Shown in pieces: positions 41,801 to 52,874 of a stretch of DNA of 64,000 bases (position 1 is the first letter of the stretch; the number at the start of each line of letters is the position of its first letter). Source of the DNA: Macrosoma leucophasiata. Its lineage: Eukaryota; Arthropoda; Insecta; Lepidoptera; Hedylidae. The stretch covers positions 6,944,001 to 7,008,000 of the forward strand of contig JAWQUS010000017.1 in NCBI GenBank assembly GCA_036365455.1, in the 5' to 3' direction. Under the pieces are notes generated by a model, which was given only the letters and a program-made list of their open reading frames with translations, was not told the origin of the DNA and searched no databases. Both the position numbers and the translations under genes were made by a program.

Positions 41801-41949
41801 GCCCCGCCCACCGACCGGGATCATGCCCCGGGCGAGGAATGGAGTCGTCGTTCGGGACCGTGGCTGCACTGTCCGGCTTAGGCCAGAGTGACGACGCGGA
41901 CGTGAGGCCCCTTACTATAGAAAACGTGTCCTTATTCAACCTAATGTAA
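38884..41949 (+). CDS. Jockey-clade LINE ORF2: APE endonuclease and reverse transcriptase
   Basis: The frame is open from the ORF1 stop, in the -1 register, for 1021 residues. No in-frame AUG occurs before 39679, which is already past the endonuclease, so translation must depend on readthrough, reinitiation or a non-AUG start. The APE domain has YWNPGGIRGHIREL (Asn), LLGETKL (Glu), AAYRPPGG, VAGDLNAKHPSWGS and DVLDIVI. Where the usual SDH motif should be it reads DAQHLPLL, so Gln 233 stands where the catalytic-pair Asp is expected. RT motifs: GKVIVLPKPGKDRRLPSSYR, EEQFGFRAGHSTTLQL, VFLDIEKAFDRVW (Asp ~600), GVPQGSCLSPCLYA, LFADDSAYIA (FADD at ~693) and TVKYLGCSID. The C-terminal thumb has SRLTYAAPAW and QVQQNVSLRLITGAG. 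No frameshift or internal stop. It would nick target DNA and prime reverse transcription there. Confidence 0.9.
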   Translation, partial: ENTPNTNNNTNAPTSQHIPTQSHRHLLRLLYWNPGGIRGHIRELRDLAQSQDIHVVLLGETKLRCGDELRVPNYFVYRHDEVSPRGLAYRGTAALVRRDVVHDELGVLPFASVRSKGVCVNADGTELNIFAAYRPPGGNVDVRDVHALLGDKPTIVAGDLNAKHPSWGSRVISPPGRRIFEDSQAGGYSVLGPEAPSHVPTNPNHHPDVLDIVIHKHLPWPVHVEVLYDLDAQHLPLLVTLALTNSFTIARPPRRRTDWHAFARIMGEAEPLGALRSPEEVEAASSRLASVIKAAKEAATTTLPLKTYRRGALPASLESMRRRKRALRQLWARTRCPSVKCDLNRLIERLGAAVSAYRGSTWETTIDRAGERDTNLYALTRALTREAAPIYPLLDSSGRRCYRPQDRAEIMAKHLEGVFTPNPARGAVVEHHDDCERRVRELLSAPTAPLQGEDFISPSELRKAVLRLPSRKAAGPDGVPIEALRHLPWRSLVSLTKLFNGVLRTAHFPTDWKLGKVIVLPKPGKDRRLPSSYRPITLLSHLGKLFERLLLRRLRPLLPSREEQFGFRAGHSTTLQLTRVLHHLADEANRGRYAVGVFLDIEKAFDRVWHVGLLDKIAAKLPVGIYRVVADFLQDRRFYVTVEGCDSAQHPIRAGVPQGSCLSPCLYAAYTDDVPTLRDHLREGERDVMLSLFADDSAYIATSARLHIAIAKMQHLLDLLPEWLDKWRMAVNVDKTAAIVTRVRRCPLPLRLRGQDIAWQSTVKYLGCSIDRALRMVPTVNHVVQQAAAARSMLRPVLQSRLPLRTKIRLYKTYVRSRLTYAAPAWFALCSATQRRRLQVQQNVSLRLITGAGRYVRNDVIARDLGVESVEDFVVRLARRMFDRADNGPHEHLRGFAPLHSRPPEGRPLPREILPPASPGARRADVAHPIPPVAPVPRITVRAAETYTHIDTLDTHNQPVGPHPPDLYWAGSSPAHRPGSCPGRGMESSFGTVAALSGLGQSDDADVRPLTIENVSLFNLM

Positions 41950-42333
41950 GCGGCGTGTGGGGAATAGCTGAGGGAGAGAAAAGATTATGCCCACAAAAAA
42001 AAAAAAATAAACCCACAGAAAAAAATTAAATAAAAAATAAAAAAAAAAACAATGGTTAAAAAACTCAAAAAAAAAAAAAAAACAGGATGAAAAAAAAAAG
42101 GGGATAAAAAAAAAGAAAAAAAAAAAAAAACCGAAATGGCCTCCCTCAGCGAGTTTCTCTGCATGCCGACATCCCCTTCATTCGATCACGCCCCCGACGC
42201 ATCGGGGGCAGATAGGCCCGGGGAACGAGGCACACCTCGACCCCCGAACCATCCCCCCCCTCTGTCGCACTTCACGCGCGGAGGGAGGGATGATGTTTAG
42301 TTAGTATAGGAGACAGTATGATGTTTAGTTAGT
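41950..42333 (+). other. Jockey element 3' UTR with internal A-rich block
   Basis: Several long A runs (41995-42130) come well before the true 3' end. They are followed by a C/G-rich stretch (CCCCCGACGCATCGGGGG forms a hairpin near 42192) and the duplicated terminal motif. The element therefore does not end in poly-A. Confidence 0.75.
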
Positions 42334-42343
42334 AGCAACAGTA

Positions 42344-42803
42344 AAATTTTCGTTAAGTGCAGCAGTATTTATTTTTACGAGTATTTCCGTGCGAACGTTG
42401 TATATTACCTATTTTTACCATTATTTATATGGAACAAAGAATTTAAAGTCATAACTTAGATTTACAGTACGAGCCCCTAGAAACGATATTGCATTCAATA
42501 TTTTATGATGGTCGTCAGAACTAAGAACAATGAAAATAATATCACATTTGGGCTTAGAAGTTATAGCTAATAAAAACACTTGCGATAAAATCGTTGAATT
42601 TCTTTAGCAGGCATTTCCCATTTTATTGCCTAACCACACGTCATAAATATAAAAGAAAATATTCCTGATAAGAATATGAATGATATATTCATCAGAATAA
42701 ACAAACATAGGTCTGTATGCTGTGATGTTATTCGATATTACAGTGAAGATTAAGAAGAGAGATTTCAAACACATTAAAACTGATAATCGATATAAAAACT
42801 TTA
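42344..42803. other. AT-rich unannotated stretch
   Basis: Nothing recognised. Confidence 0.5.
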
Positions 42804-42980
42804 TCGATACTAATATTATAAAGAGGAAATATTTGTTTTTTGTATGTCGAAGGTATGTTTGTACGTTGTGACACAAAAACTACAAGACCGATTTAAAATA
42901 TTCTTTTACCATTAGAAAGCTGCTTCGCTGAGTGACATTGGCTATACATTGCACCCGTCGAAGCTGGGGCAAGCCGCTAG
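42804..42980 (+). mobile_element. 177-bp non-autonomous Helitron
   Basis: Begins TCGATACTAATATTATAAAG and ends GGGGCAAGCCGCTAG; flanked by A (42803) and T (42981). Closely follows the lepidopteran Helitron 5' pattern TCTATACTAATATTATAAAG. Confidence 0.8.
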
Positions 42981-42981
42981 T

Positions 42982-44877
42982 ATGTTATATTTTGAACGAG
43001 TTTGAAATGGAATAGATCTCATTCTAAGGAATTTCGTCATCTAATGTGCCAACTGGACCCTATGTGAATCGATTGAACCCAACGTGAATCAATATGTGAA
43101 GCATTTGAAGTATTTACAGACGGTACAGTATTTATCTTTGTTTGAAAAAAAAGAGAAGTCATTCATTCTAATTCAATCAATTTGCAAATGATCTATTATG
43201 ATTGTTTATTTACAACAAAACTTCGAGAATAAGCAACCATAAATCACTGTAGACGGGTTGTGATGGAGTCATTCATCAGCACCAATTTAATGTGAGACGT
43301 TTTTAATATCTTTTGCGTACATATTTTATTTTCATAAACATACAATTTTCCTCAACACTAATCTCCGTAAGGGACTTGCCGTGAAGATACATACTGACAT
43401 TCTAACCTCTATCGATTCAATCAAGCCTACTGAAATTTTAGGTCCGTTTTCACGATATGTCCAAGATGTTTCCGCAAGTTTAGCTGTTTCCCTTTATTTA
43501 TGATCTCCGCAACTGCCAGATGCGGCTCCCCTAAAAACTGTTTACTTCTTACAATAGAGCATTCAATGTGTTCCATTTGCTTTGTAACTTGTTGCCTTTG
43601 CAATACCGTTCTGAAATAATAATTTGAAAATATCAGTCCAAATAGTTAGTTTGAATATACCTATTTATGTTCGCGTCAATAAAGTCACAAAGATGCATCG
43701 AAAACTGAAGTAGAGTTTCGAGTCTATAATATTATGTATTTTACTTCAATTCATTTTCTGATGCCTGCCAATATAGCTCTCTGACGTCAACATCTTTGAG
43801 TGCATAAAGCTCCAGCTTCGATACTAAGTGACACGTGAAATGAATGTGAAATCAAAGGGGTTTTAAAAGCACATTTGAGCAAAGTCGTCTACACATTCGA
43901 TACTTTTTCAGTAACAACTCCAAACTTCAAAGCGATGTTACTGATTAAAAGTGAATTCAGAAAAATCAACAGACATTTAGAATTCGAAGTTAGATGAATG
44001 ATTCATCAGTAATTGGTGCAAAGAACTAAAGTACGGACAAGTTGATTCTTTCGATGTTAGTTTGGTTCAATAAACGAAGTTTCAAACTTTGGGGTCGCTG
44101 TTCACACAATGCGAGTTTTCATCACTTTGTTTTTACCGTTTTTTTTCTCTAATTTCGGAACATTTTCTTTTCTACTTTATATTGGCTTTTATCTTTGCGA
44201 TCATTGGACTTGGAAAATAAAAAGTTACGTTTTAAAATCACTTCATTTATTTGTTATCTGTGGACTAAACATTGCTACGCCTTGACTACAAATTACTTTA
44301 TCCTTTTTCCAAGGAAGTAAATCTAAATTAGTATACCTAATACAAATTCTTTACCGTTCATAAGTTAATATTTGACAAGAAGCAGTGTTTTGTTTTTGGG
44401 ATCTTTGAGGCGTCCATTACACACTCATGCTAGCGTCATTCAATTCCATCAGTCATGAATCATATTTGACTGATGTTTACTGAATATATTCTATTCATAA
44501 TTTATTCATTTCATTCAATTTCATTTTTTTATTCAATTCTATTCATTATTTATAATTCTATCTACAAAACTGTCAATTAACTTCATACAACCATCCGTCA
44601 CCATTGGTTATCTGTCAGTCACGGTCCTCTAATTATCTAATTTTTCGCAATGAAACATGTATGCGAGTGAAATGTTAAAGGGACTAGGGTAGTTCAAGTC
44701 CAGCCCCAAGTCAAATTTTTCTTCCATTTTTTTTCTATAAAACTCAATCTTAACACTGATTTCCGTAAGTAAATCTAGGACTAGATAAAATATCAAAGAG
44801 CAAGTTAAATAAACTAATTGATACCTTCTATTTCGTATGAGATGTTGCGACAATTCAATCAACAAATTTTAGTAATT
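42982..44877. other. Mostly unannotated AT-rich DNA
   Basis: Short repeat phrase ATCTCCGTAAGGGACTTGCC plus GTGAAGATACATAC (43362-43400) recurs at 49726-49770 as CCCGTTAGGGACCTGGC plus GTGAAGATACATAC, probably a LINE or SINE 3' fragment. 44696-44740 (CCAAGTCAAATTTTTCTTCC) resembles the 17450 SINE body. No genes. Confidence 0.4.
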
Positions 44878-44889
44878 ATTTATTTCTTT

Positions 44890-45121
44890 ATTTATTTTTT
44901 AAAATAAAAAATAAAATAAAATACGCTTACACTCACAGCCCCACAGTAGATATAAACCTGTGTCGTGGATGCCGCTGTATACATACAACACATGCAACTA
45001 ACACCCAGACCCAAATGTCTGTAGGCCATACAAATATTTGTCCCGGCGCGGGGATCGAACCCGCGATCCTTCGAATCAAACGGTCATCTCACACCGCTGC
45101 GCTGGACCAACCGGGTCGTTA
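44890..45121 (-). mobile_element. tRNA-derived SINE, full-length, 12-bp TSD
   Basis: ATTTATTTCTTT at 44878-44889 and 45122-45133. The low end is the A-rich tail (complement); GGGGATCGAACCCGCGATCC holds the box B (as its complement), and TGCGCTGGACCAACCGGGTC the head. The body matches 8893-9098. Confidence 0.85.
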
Positions 45122-45133
45122 ATTTATTTCTTT

Positions 45134-45637
45134 TTTTATTGTTTACTTTAATTATAACGATAAATATTACAGTGAAAACCCCGAGTAAGAAACATACTAT
45201 AGTCGAATTTCAAAAGAGCTTAATCTACGAGATAGAAGAGACAATAAGATGTTTTCATAAAACCTTTTATTTATCATTGTGTGCACATAACGTAATCGAA
45301 GAGGGTGTGTTGTACCTACGTATTTTTGCTCGCTTTCATTAGAAGATATTATTGGAAGACATTCCTCCTCGGCCCAACGAAATATTATCGGAATATTGTC
45401 TAACTTGTTCTCTTATTGCGTAACTATCTGCGATAAAGCCGATCCCGAAATTATCCGAATCATTAGTTTAATAGTTGTTTCTAAGTTTGGTTAATGCCGC
45501 TCAGTAAAGTTTTGGCTGTAAATATTACAGTGATTATAGTAATTAATGAATTAAAACGATAATAATTAAAGGGATAAGGTAATATCGCTTTGATTATCGT
45601 TTTATATATTGATCCCCCTAATAACAACAACAGAGAC
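45134..45637. other. Unannotated stretch
   Basis: AT-rich, no recognised content. Confidence 0.5.
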
Positions 45638-45772
45638 AAGACATCTTAGGTCTCAGGGGTGGCAACGCAGATCATTTCGACATCTGGCTTTTGTGTACAT
45701 GTCTTTAAGTTGCAGTCATCACTTAACATCTATGTGAACTGCTTGTTTGCTACCTTCGTTACATAATAAAGG
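45638..45772 (+). mobile_element. SINE-B, 5'-truncated
   Basis: CATCTTAGGTCTCAGGGGTG, GCAGTCATCACTTAACATCT, GTGAACTGCTTGTTTGC, CGTTACATAATAAAGG. Confidence 0.75.
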
Positions 45773-47080
45773 CCTTAAAAATAACTTTGTTTAATGTGTT
45801 TTTGAGAGAAATCATAGTAAATACATTTAGAAAAAACTTTTTTTACGAATCGTTTGAAATGTTTTATTTATTTTAACCATAGAACAATTTAACAATACCG
45901 TACTTATTCTTTACATTGTAAAGGTCAAATAATTCAATGTTTACTTGAGAAGTTATATCGGACCAGTTGCGGGAAACTGCGTGGGAGGTGAGAGTTAAGT
46001 CATCAAGGCTTTTCTTTCATTTATGTGTTCTTATAACACTTACTTTTCGCATATTGCGGTCACTGAAAGTCATTTCGTGTTCTCCCCCTTTTTCCCCGAG
46101 TTTCGTAATCTCTAAGCCAACAATGAAATATGTCTGGAAGTGTGTTTGTCGTCGAGTGGGATATGTTCAGCAATGATTTATGTGCTCTTGAGATATTTAC
46201 ATCTTTCTCATATTGTTGTCTCGGCGTTTTTATAGTGGCAGAGTTTTTTCGGAACTATGATGATTTTTTTTTATTAATGTTCTCTTTATTGACCTTTTCC
46301 AAAAGTAGCTAAAATCGATTGCAATTTACCAAAAAAAAGTCTTAGGAATCGGCGTGCATGCTTGAAGAGAATTATGAATGTAGAACAAGCACGGGAGGTG
46401 TGTCAGGACCAGAATATCCGTCGCTCCACACACACATACAATTTAACAAAGATGTTGTCTTTCGTGTTGTTGTGACTTTTCTTCTTTTTTAATTTCTGTA
46501 TTTTTTCGTCGTCTGCTTTGTTGATTTATTGCTGTTTTCAAAGTTCAAATGATTACAATTTTATGGTTCAAATATCAAGCTTAAAGTGGTATTCTGATAA
46601 AATTTAATCCAATTACTGATATTAAAAACTCGTAGCAAATTTGCTGTTTTGCTTCAAATATCGAAGATCTTGTTGTTTGTCTCACTCGAATCTATTGTTA
46701 TAGACAGAGACGAATGTCTTGTGAACTGTTCCAGACGCAAACTCTCACGACCGATGGGGTCGTGAGCAGGCTTTTGTTTTATTATTAACTAATATGCGGA
46801 TATATAAGGCATCGGGGTTTAATGCGTGGCTCGTAGTAAATTGTGTACAATTTTGCACTGTGATTATTCTATAGTTCACGTCAGATGGAGGCTTCCAATA
46901 AATACCTACAACATTCCTCTGCAGTTGTAAGAATATAGTCTAAATCTAAAATTTCTTTTAGATATTCATTAGGTATTACTTAGTTATAGGAGCGCCAAGT
47001 TTACCGGTTCATACATATTACTGTTATATTTGTATGTGTAGTTAGCTTAAGACTATCTAGGATCTTGTATAAAACAATTA
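45773..47080. other. Unannotated stretch
   Basis: No recognised gene or repeat. Confidence 0.5.
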
Positions 47081-47362
47081 TTTTTATTTTTTCATGTCAT
47101 GGAGAAGAGCACATTTATAAGTGTAAGAGTAAGTGAATACTCTAGCCTATAAACATCTTCATAAAAACTACAGATTTCAATGTAGATGCGTTGCCATCTC
47201 TGAGGTCTGTTGTTATGCATCGGTGCTAACAATGACAGGGCCGTTCATTACCACCTAACCGGAACACGATAGTGCTGAACACTACCATTTAGCGGCTATT
47301 AGATTAGGTAATGTGGTGGTGACTACGCCTGCGAGCTCTCTCACTGAAGCTCTGCCAGCAGT
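47081..47362 (-). mobile_element. SINE-B, diverged
   Basis: CCTAACCGGAACACGATAGT, GAACACTACCATTTAGCGGC and GTGGTGACTACGCCTGCGAG match; the 3' half is strongly changed. It abuts the next copy directly. Confidence 0.75.
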
Positions 47363-47656
47363 ATTTTTTTAAATTTAATGGAAGTGGTAAACGAGTCTGC
47401 AGTTCACATTGATGTTAAGTGATGACTGTAGCCTATAGACACCCACACAAAGACCAAGGTCGAAATGCAGATGCGTTACCACTCCTAAGGCCTAAGGTGT
47501 TATGCCTCTGTGCCGGAAATTAGGGAGATGAATGCCGGAATTTATTAAAAAAAAACTCAGGGCCGTACATTACCACCTGACCGGAACGCGATAGTGCTAC
47601 TACCATTTAGCGGCAAGTATATTAGGTAATGCGGTGGTGGCTACGCCCGCGAGCTC
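47363..47656 (-). mobile_element. SINE-B with a small internal insertion and 5' truncation
   Basis: Poly-T, GGTAAACGAGTCTGCAG, then normal order until GCCGGAAATTA. About 36 bp (47522-47557), including GAATGCCGGAATTTATT and oligo-A, intervenes before CAGGGCCGTACATTACC. GAACAC is missing from GTGCTGAACACTACC. The copy ends at GCGAGCTCC, lacking the last ~25 bp of the family. Confidence 0.8.
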
Positions 47657-47662
47657 CAAAAT

Positions 47663-48046
47663 GTGTTATTCTCACATGAATCAATTTATATCGAGAGTGA
47701 TGACTATAAAATGATTTCAGAACGTAATATCGCGTCCAACCCCCACTGTGACTTTAATACTTCCGTCTGTCCAATTCCCATTTATTTTCCCATTCTCACA
47801 TATGAAAATACAAAGCTTAACATAACAATGCAACGGATATCCGACGGATTTCAAAGTTACTCCCTGACGGCACATAATGTTTTTCACGTTACGTGTATCC
47901 GTATGGTTCATCAGCGAATGGCTTATCGCGGTACCCTGTTGGTTCAGAAAAATATTACGTTTGTAATGAGTTATGCTGGACGTTTTTTATGGGACCATAT
48001 TTGCGGTAGAAATAAGAGCTTGTGGGCAATGAACAACGGAGCTTGA
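47663..48046 (+). CDS. Uncharacterised 127-codon open frame
   Basis: Opens just after the truncated SINE-B edge: MLFSHESIYIESDDYK at the start, GRFLWDHICGRNKSLW near the end. Four cysteines; no transmembrane or known motif. It is one of the longer open frames outside identified elements, but codon use is not distinctive and no splice or promoter context is evident. It may be chance or part of an unrecognised transposon. Confidence 0.15.
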   Translation: MLFSHESIYIESDDYKMISERNIASNPHCDFNTSVCPIPIYFPILTYENTKLNITMQRISDGFQSYSLTAHNVFHVTCIRMVHQRMAYRGTLLVQKNITFVMSYAGRFLWDHICGRNKSLWAMNNGA

Positions 48047-48189
48047 ATGTGGTGTTTACCACCACAGCATTATCTTGTCTACCTGTAGACGTATACGAAG
48101 CGAGTGATAGTTTTCATCGGCTACCGTAGAACAGGTCAGTTTCATTGAAATGAAACTAGTTTTCTCAATTATCACGCGTATATTATACT

Positions 48190-48360
48190 ACCTAAAATGA
48201 TTATTTAAAATCAACCCGACGTTTCGTATACATTAGTTATCCTTACATCGTATACGTTAGTTATTCTTATACAATATACACGCGAGATAAATCCGAAGAC
48301 AAGTACTGAGTAGTAGTAGTATAATAATATTTCAATGAGTATAGCCCGTGAAAACCTAAG
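48190..48360 (+). repeat. Penelope-terminus-like repeat
   Basis: AACCCGACGTTTCG (inverted) near 48211, TACACGCGAGATAAATCCG near 48280 and AGCCCGTGAAAACCTAAGC near 48345 correspond to pieces of 13774-13907 and 60511-60600. Confidence 0.5.
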
Positions 48361-48595
48361 CACATACTGTATTAGGTCAGTTTCACTTGATTTATTTCGT
48401 TTGATTTTATTGAGGCTTTTCTTAAGACCCCAATTAATAGGGTTTTTTCAATCTGACATGTGACGAATGCTACGTTCAGTTTTATTATTTTACTGACTTG
48501 CTGCACCAGAATCGACAAACAACACTAAACGCTAAGTATGGTAATCAGGACAGAGATAACAACTGACGTCCACCCTGGCACCCGTAGGGGATATT

Positions 48596-48890
48596 TTGTT
48601 TTTTATGTAACGTAAGTGGCAAACAAGCATGCAGTTCCCATTGATGTTAAGTGATGACTGCAGCCTATAGACACCCACACAAAGACCAAGGTCAAAATGC
48701 AGATGCGTTACCGCTCCTGAGGCCTAAGGTGTTATGCCTCTGTGCCGGAAATTACAGGGCCGTACATTACCACCTGACCGGAACACGACAGTGCTGAACA
48801 CCGTAACAAGTACCATTTAGCGGCAAGTATATTAGGTAATGCGGTGGTGCCTATGCCCGCGAGCACCGTCACTGAAGCTCTACCACCAGT
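48596..48890 (-). mobile_element. SINE-B, full-length
   Basis: GTGGCAAACAAGCATGCAGT to GCTCTACCACCAGTA, with a ~9-bp extra CGTAACAAG inside GAACAC..TACCATTTAG. Confidence 0.87.
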
Positions 48891-50820
48891 ACTAGAATCA
48901 TCCAATGACTACGCTATTTTCATTAGAAGTTTAAAATAATGTCATAAGATTTGATTTGATTAATACCGGTATTCAAAAAGTCCGGAACTTTAAAAAGATA
49001 TTTTATAAAAAAAAATGAACAACATAAATTGATTAAGGTTATCGCGTGTACAACATTCTTCAGTGTGAAATGCACTTGAATGATCTTTTTCATTCCAATT
49101 CCCCAATCTCTACTGTTTGGAATGTCTATAGAAACGCACAATACCGCCTGGCGTACTTAACCAACTTTCAATCTACAGCCGAACCATTGACGACCCACAA
49201 ACCTCCAGAAAGTTCAAGGGTACACGGGTACAGTCGCGGTGTACACATAAGTTGCTATACAAAACCGCACGCCTAATTGTTGGGCTGGCCTAGATGAAGC
49301 TTGGTTGACGGGGAAACAGCTTTTGTACGCAATTGTACTTGCTGGGTATTGTGTTTTTTATGAAGCTCTTACTCTTAGTGAGGCGACAATAGTCAACGTG
49401 ATTTTTAAATTAAATGTAAAAAACTCAAAATAAGGAGAAAGTATTTTTGTTGACACTGTGTTTGGCAAATAAAACAATACGATGTTTTAAATACATCTAA
49501 TTTAGTTATTTAACAGACAATTTCCACTTACAAGGGCTGCTGGTATCTGTAGTTAACAAATAATATTGAATAATACCTCCTCACCAGCTATATACAATTT
49601 GGTGATGTTTTTCATCAATGGAATTTACTAACAGCAGCTAATAAGTTCATCTCGGTGAGCCCACAAGGTTCTATTATTGGATTGGTTATGAGCACTTGTT
49701 ACTATATCTGGCGCTCTACACTCTCTGCCTATCCCGTTAGGGACCTGGCGTGAAGATACATACATACACTTATTACTAGTTTAGCAAAAAAATACTTGAT
49801 TAGTACAATATTTTGGCCATATAAATTCCAATTTGTTTTCCGTTAATCCAATAATGACCGGTTAATTCATATCGACAAGATCCGGTCATGCGCATATCGT
49901 TCGAGATTACCAATTTTAATTAATTTTGTTCTGAATTAACAATGATTACGATGACGGGTCAGCATCGTTTATCATTTTCATAACAAATGATTGTGTTGTT
50001 GCTGGTAGGTATCATATCTTAAAGTACCGGTACTTTCATACAAATATGATGGTGCAATTCTAAATTATCATCCTAGGTTAGTTGTTCTGTTCGTCCACTA
50101 TGTACACACTAAAGTTTTATGAATTTGAAGTTTCCAATATATAATATGCCTTTTTGCAATAAACCCCTCATGCAAAATGCATTCGATCCATTTGTCATCC
50201 CAAGGAACGAGCGTGGAATCGGGAATCCTTGCAAAATGCAATTCTCTAAATGTCAACCGTTAGAAAAATGCCCGCGTGAGGCGTGTTAGATTCAATGCTA
50301 TTGTAGGTTTCAATTCTGTATTAGGTACCGGTAAAATCGGTGAACCGATACGAAATCGATTTTTTAATAGAACACTATCGGTACTAGCTATAAATCGGAA
50401 CGTTATGGCTCGACTATTTCCGTGGTTGTCATCTGGGGCTTTCCGGCGGTTATATTGGTGTGCGGACTAAAGGTATTTTGAGATTTTGTTTAGTTTTGGA
50501 TTCACGTGTAAATACACCTTTGTATGAAAAATGAATGAGATTTTTTTTAAAGATTACTACCTGCTTCGAAAAACTTCGTATCGCCTTAAAGTTATAAAAA
50601 AAAGTCCAAAAATAGAAAAAAAAATATTTGGTGACTATCACCCTTACCGTTTAGAAATACACACAAAAAAAATAGACCACTACCAATTCTCATACCTACC
50701 AAATATACACACATAATTCCATAATGATCGGTCCAGCCGTTTCAGAGGAGTATTGTTACAAACATGAGAATTTTATATATTCGATTTGTAGATATATTGC
50801 CCCGAAATAATTATCGCAGA
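48891..50820. other. Mostly unannotated DNA
   Basis: A perfect 16-bp palindrome AAAGTACCGGTACTTT lies at 50021-50036. The 49726-49770 phrase is shared with 43362-43400. No genes. Confidence 0.45.
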
Positions 50821-50824
50821 GACA

Positions 50825-50905
50825 AAACAAGAACTGGCAACGCATCTGCGTTTTGATGTCAGGTTTATGTGGAAATGTTTTATAGCCAATATAATACTAC
50901 ATATT
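50825..50905 (+). repeat. SINE-B decayed fragment
   Basis: CTGGCAACGCATCTGCGTTT, TGATGTCAGGTTTATGTGG and TTTATAGCCAATA echo the SINE-B central part. Confidence 0.4.
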
Positions 50906-50989
50906 AAATGAAAACTACCATAAATGTGAACTAAATGATTGTATGGCAATACTAGATTACAGTGCTCATCACGGAAATAAAGCATCATC

Positions 50990-51190
50990 GAGCTTATGAA
51001 AGTGACAATCGGCTAGTTTCGGCTCTATAGAGCATTATCTCTGCTGCACACTGCCTACGTAAGCATCCAAGTCCGGTATTGGTCAAAGGTCAAATCTTGA
51101 TCAAAATGGTCGACAAACGTCAAATAGGTAAGGTGCCAAAAAGATAACGCTCTACAGATCCGAAATAAGCCGACGTCTCTTCCTGAGGTC
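50990..51190 (-). mobile_element. MITE with long imperfect TIRs, copy 2
   Basis: CGGCTAGTTTCGGCTCTATA (left) and GATCCGAAATAAGCCG (right) are inverted; GCACACTGCCTACGTAAGCA and GGTCGACAAACGTCAAATAG are the complement of the interior of 5982-6164. About 165-200 bp. Confidence 0.65.
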
Positions 51191-52874
51191 GATGTGCATT
51201 ATTTGTTGTTGAATACTATAAATGCATTATTAAACAAAAATTATTTCATTAACAATTATTACATGGAATAAATAGCTTGCTTTCTATTATAAAAATTACA
51301 CCGAAAGACCTGAACACCGACTTTCGAACAAAAGAAATCGAACCATTTATGAATATTTTCTGATTCATACTTACCTTACCTTATGTGCGCAATGTCCTAA
51401 AAACCTTTTCGTATTATTCACAACACTGATTAGGATCTCTGTATCTTTACTTTGACTCCAAAACCGCACTTAAATCCATTCGCACATCGCCCCAAAGACG
51501 CTATCACAATAGATAGGGCGACCGTGTGAATTATTAAAGGTACGTGGCAGCGATCGGTCTTCTAGAACTTTGAATCGAATTGTATTCGCTTTTACAGGCA
51601 ATGTTACTTGATTTAACGCTACAAGTAAAGGAGAATGACAAATACATTCAATTTGCTGTACATTTATTTTCATTATTACAAAAAATATGTGTTTGGTTTT
51701 TTGATTGATATTGATGATGATTAGTTTGTGAAAGGTGTGAGTAATAAGCATTTTGCAAGTAGTAAGTCCAGTCAATTTAGCCCAAAAAGGGTGGTAACCT
51801 TGCATTAATTCCCAGAAAGCTGAAAATTTACATAGATATTAGGGACACCATTGTTATGAAATTGTGAAAATTCCTCATCGATTCCATGTCTGCAAAAACT
51901 TTTATTCAAGGTCAAAGATTGCAAAAATTTGCTTTTTGAATATTTAAGCGAAACGGAGTTTTATGATAAAATATGTCAGACAAAAATTGGAGATCATGCA
52001 ATTATCTACAAAAATTGTCTTTACACATTTTTTCATAACACTAACCATTTTTGAGAAAAAACAATTACATAAATTTCTTACAAATTTTTAGAATGACTTG
52101 GATGTTAGTTCAAAGTCTGTTTTTGGCTTAAAATGTAAAGAATATATCCATTTGTCCATGTTAGTACATAAAAAGAAACTTTAATTACTGATCCATGTTA
52201 TCTGTTATCCCGAAAGGCTGATCTAGACTGGGTGGGGTAATTTAAGTACAAAATTGATAAATATTATTATTTCTGAGCACTACACAAATTGGTCGAGTTT
52301 GTTGCTTTAAACTTGGTTTTATATCTATATGGAGTAACTTGCTATTCAAACATTAGTCAGATCAGTATACGTTTTTGTAACACTTTGTGAGCTTTGGAGG
52401 AGTCGTGAAACTTTTATTAAAACGTGGTTAAGCTGATTTGTGTGACCAAAAGAAACGGCCAACTGGTCTGATCATTGCTAGCGTATTCAAGGTGTATTCC
52501 TAAGAAAAATGATTTCGATATATTCGCTTAAATTTTCTGATATCTTGGTATCAATCAAGTCTTCAGTGTATTAACGTGGACATGCAACAGTAAAGTGTGG
52601 CATTCGACGCTTAAAATGAATGGAGAAAATCCAGTTCACCAAAATAGTTTTAGCTCTGATCTTCGATCTACTTTATTTAAAGTGGTAGGGGAAGTTATTT
52701 ATAGATAGACTATTCAATTGTTTCTTTTTATTAAAGCGACAACTAACAATAACACCGGTCGAATGTCGCATGGTAATGACATTCGTTGCTGAAATATTTG
52801 TTACAAGGTCAATTATGTATTGACAAATTTATTCGTTACAATCCTTTAACGTGTCTTGTATTGTATATGAATCT
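51191..52874. other. AT-rich unannotated stretch
   Basis: No recognised repeat. The 111-codon minus-strand open frame at 51470-51805 shows no known motif. Confidence 0.45.

Larger units (their letters stand above)
36177..42333 (+). mobile_element. Full-length Jockey-clade LINE with 10-bp TSD
   Basis: AGCAACAGTA at 36167-36176 and 42334-42343 brackets a 6157-bp element. It has a 443-bp 5' UTR, ORF1 (36620-38881), ORF2 in the -1 frame, and a 3' region. The 3' region starts with an A-rich block (41995-42130), then a GC-rich stretch, and ends in a duplicated ATGATGTTTAGTTAGT (42288 and 42318). It is strikingly GC-rich compared with its surroundings. Insertion is at the 5' edge of an older SINE-B. 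Perfect TSD and long open frames indicate a recent insertion. Confidence 0.9.
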
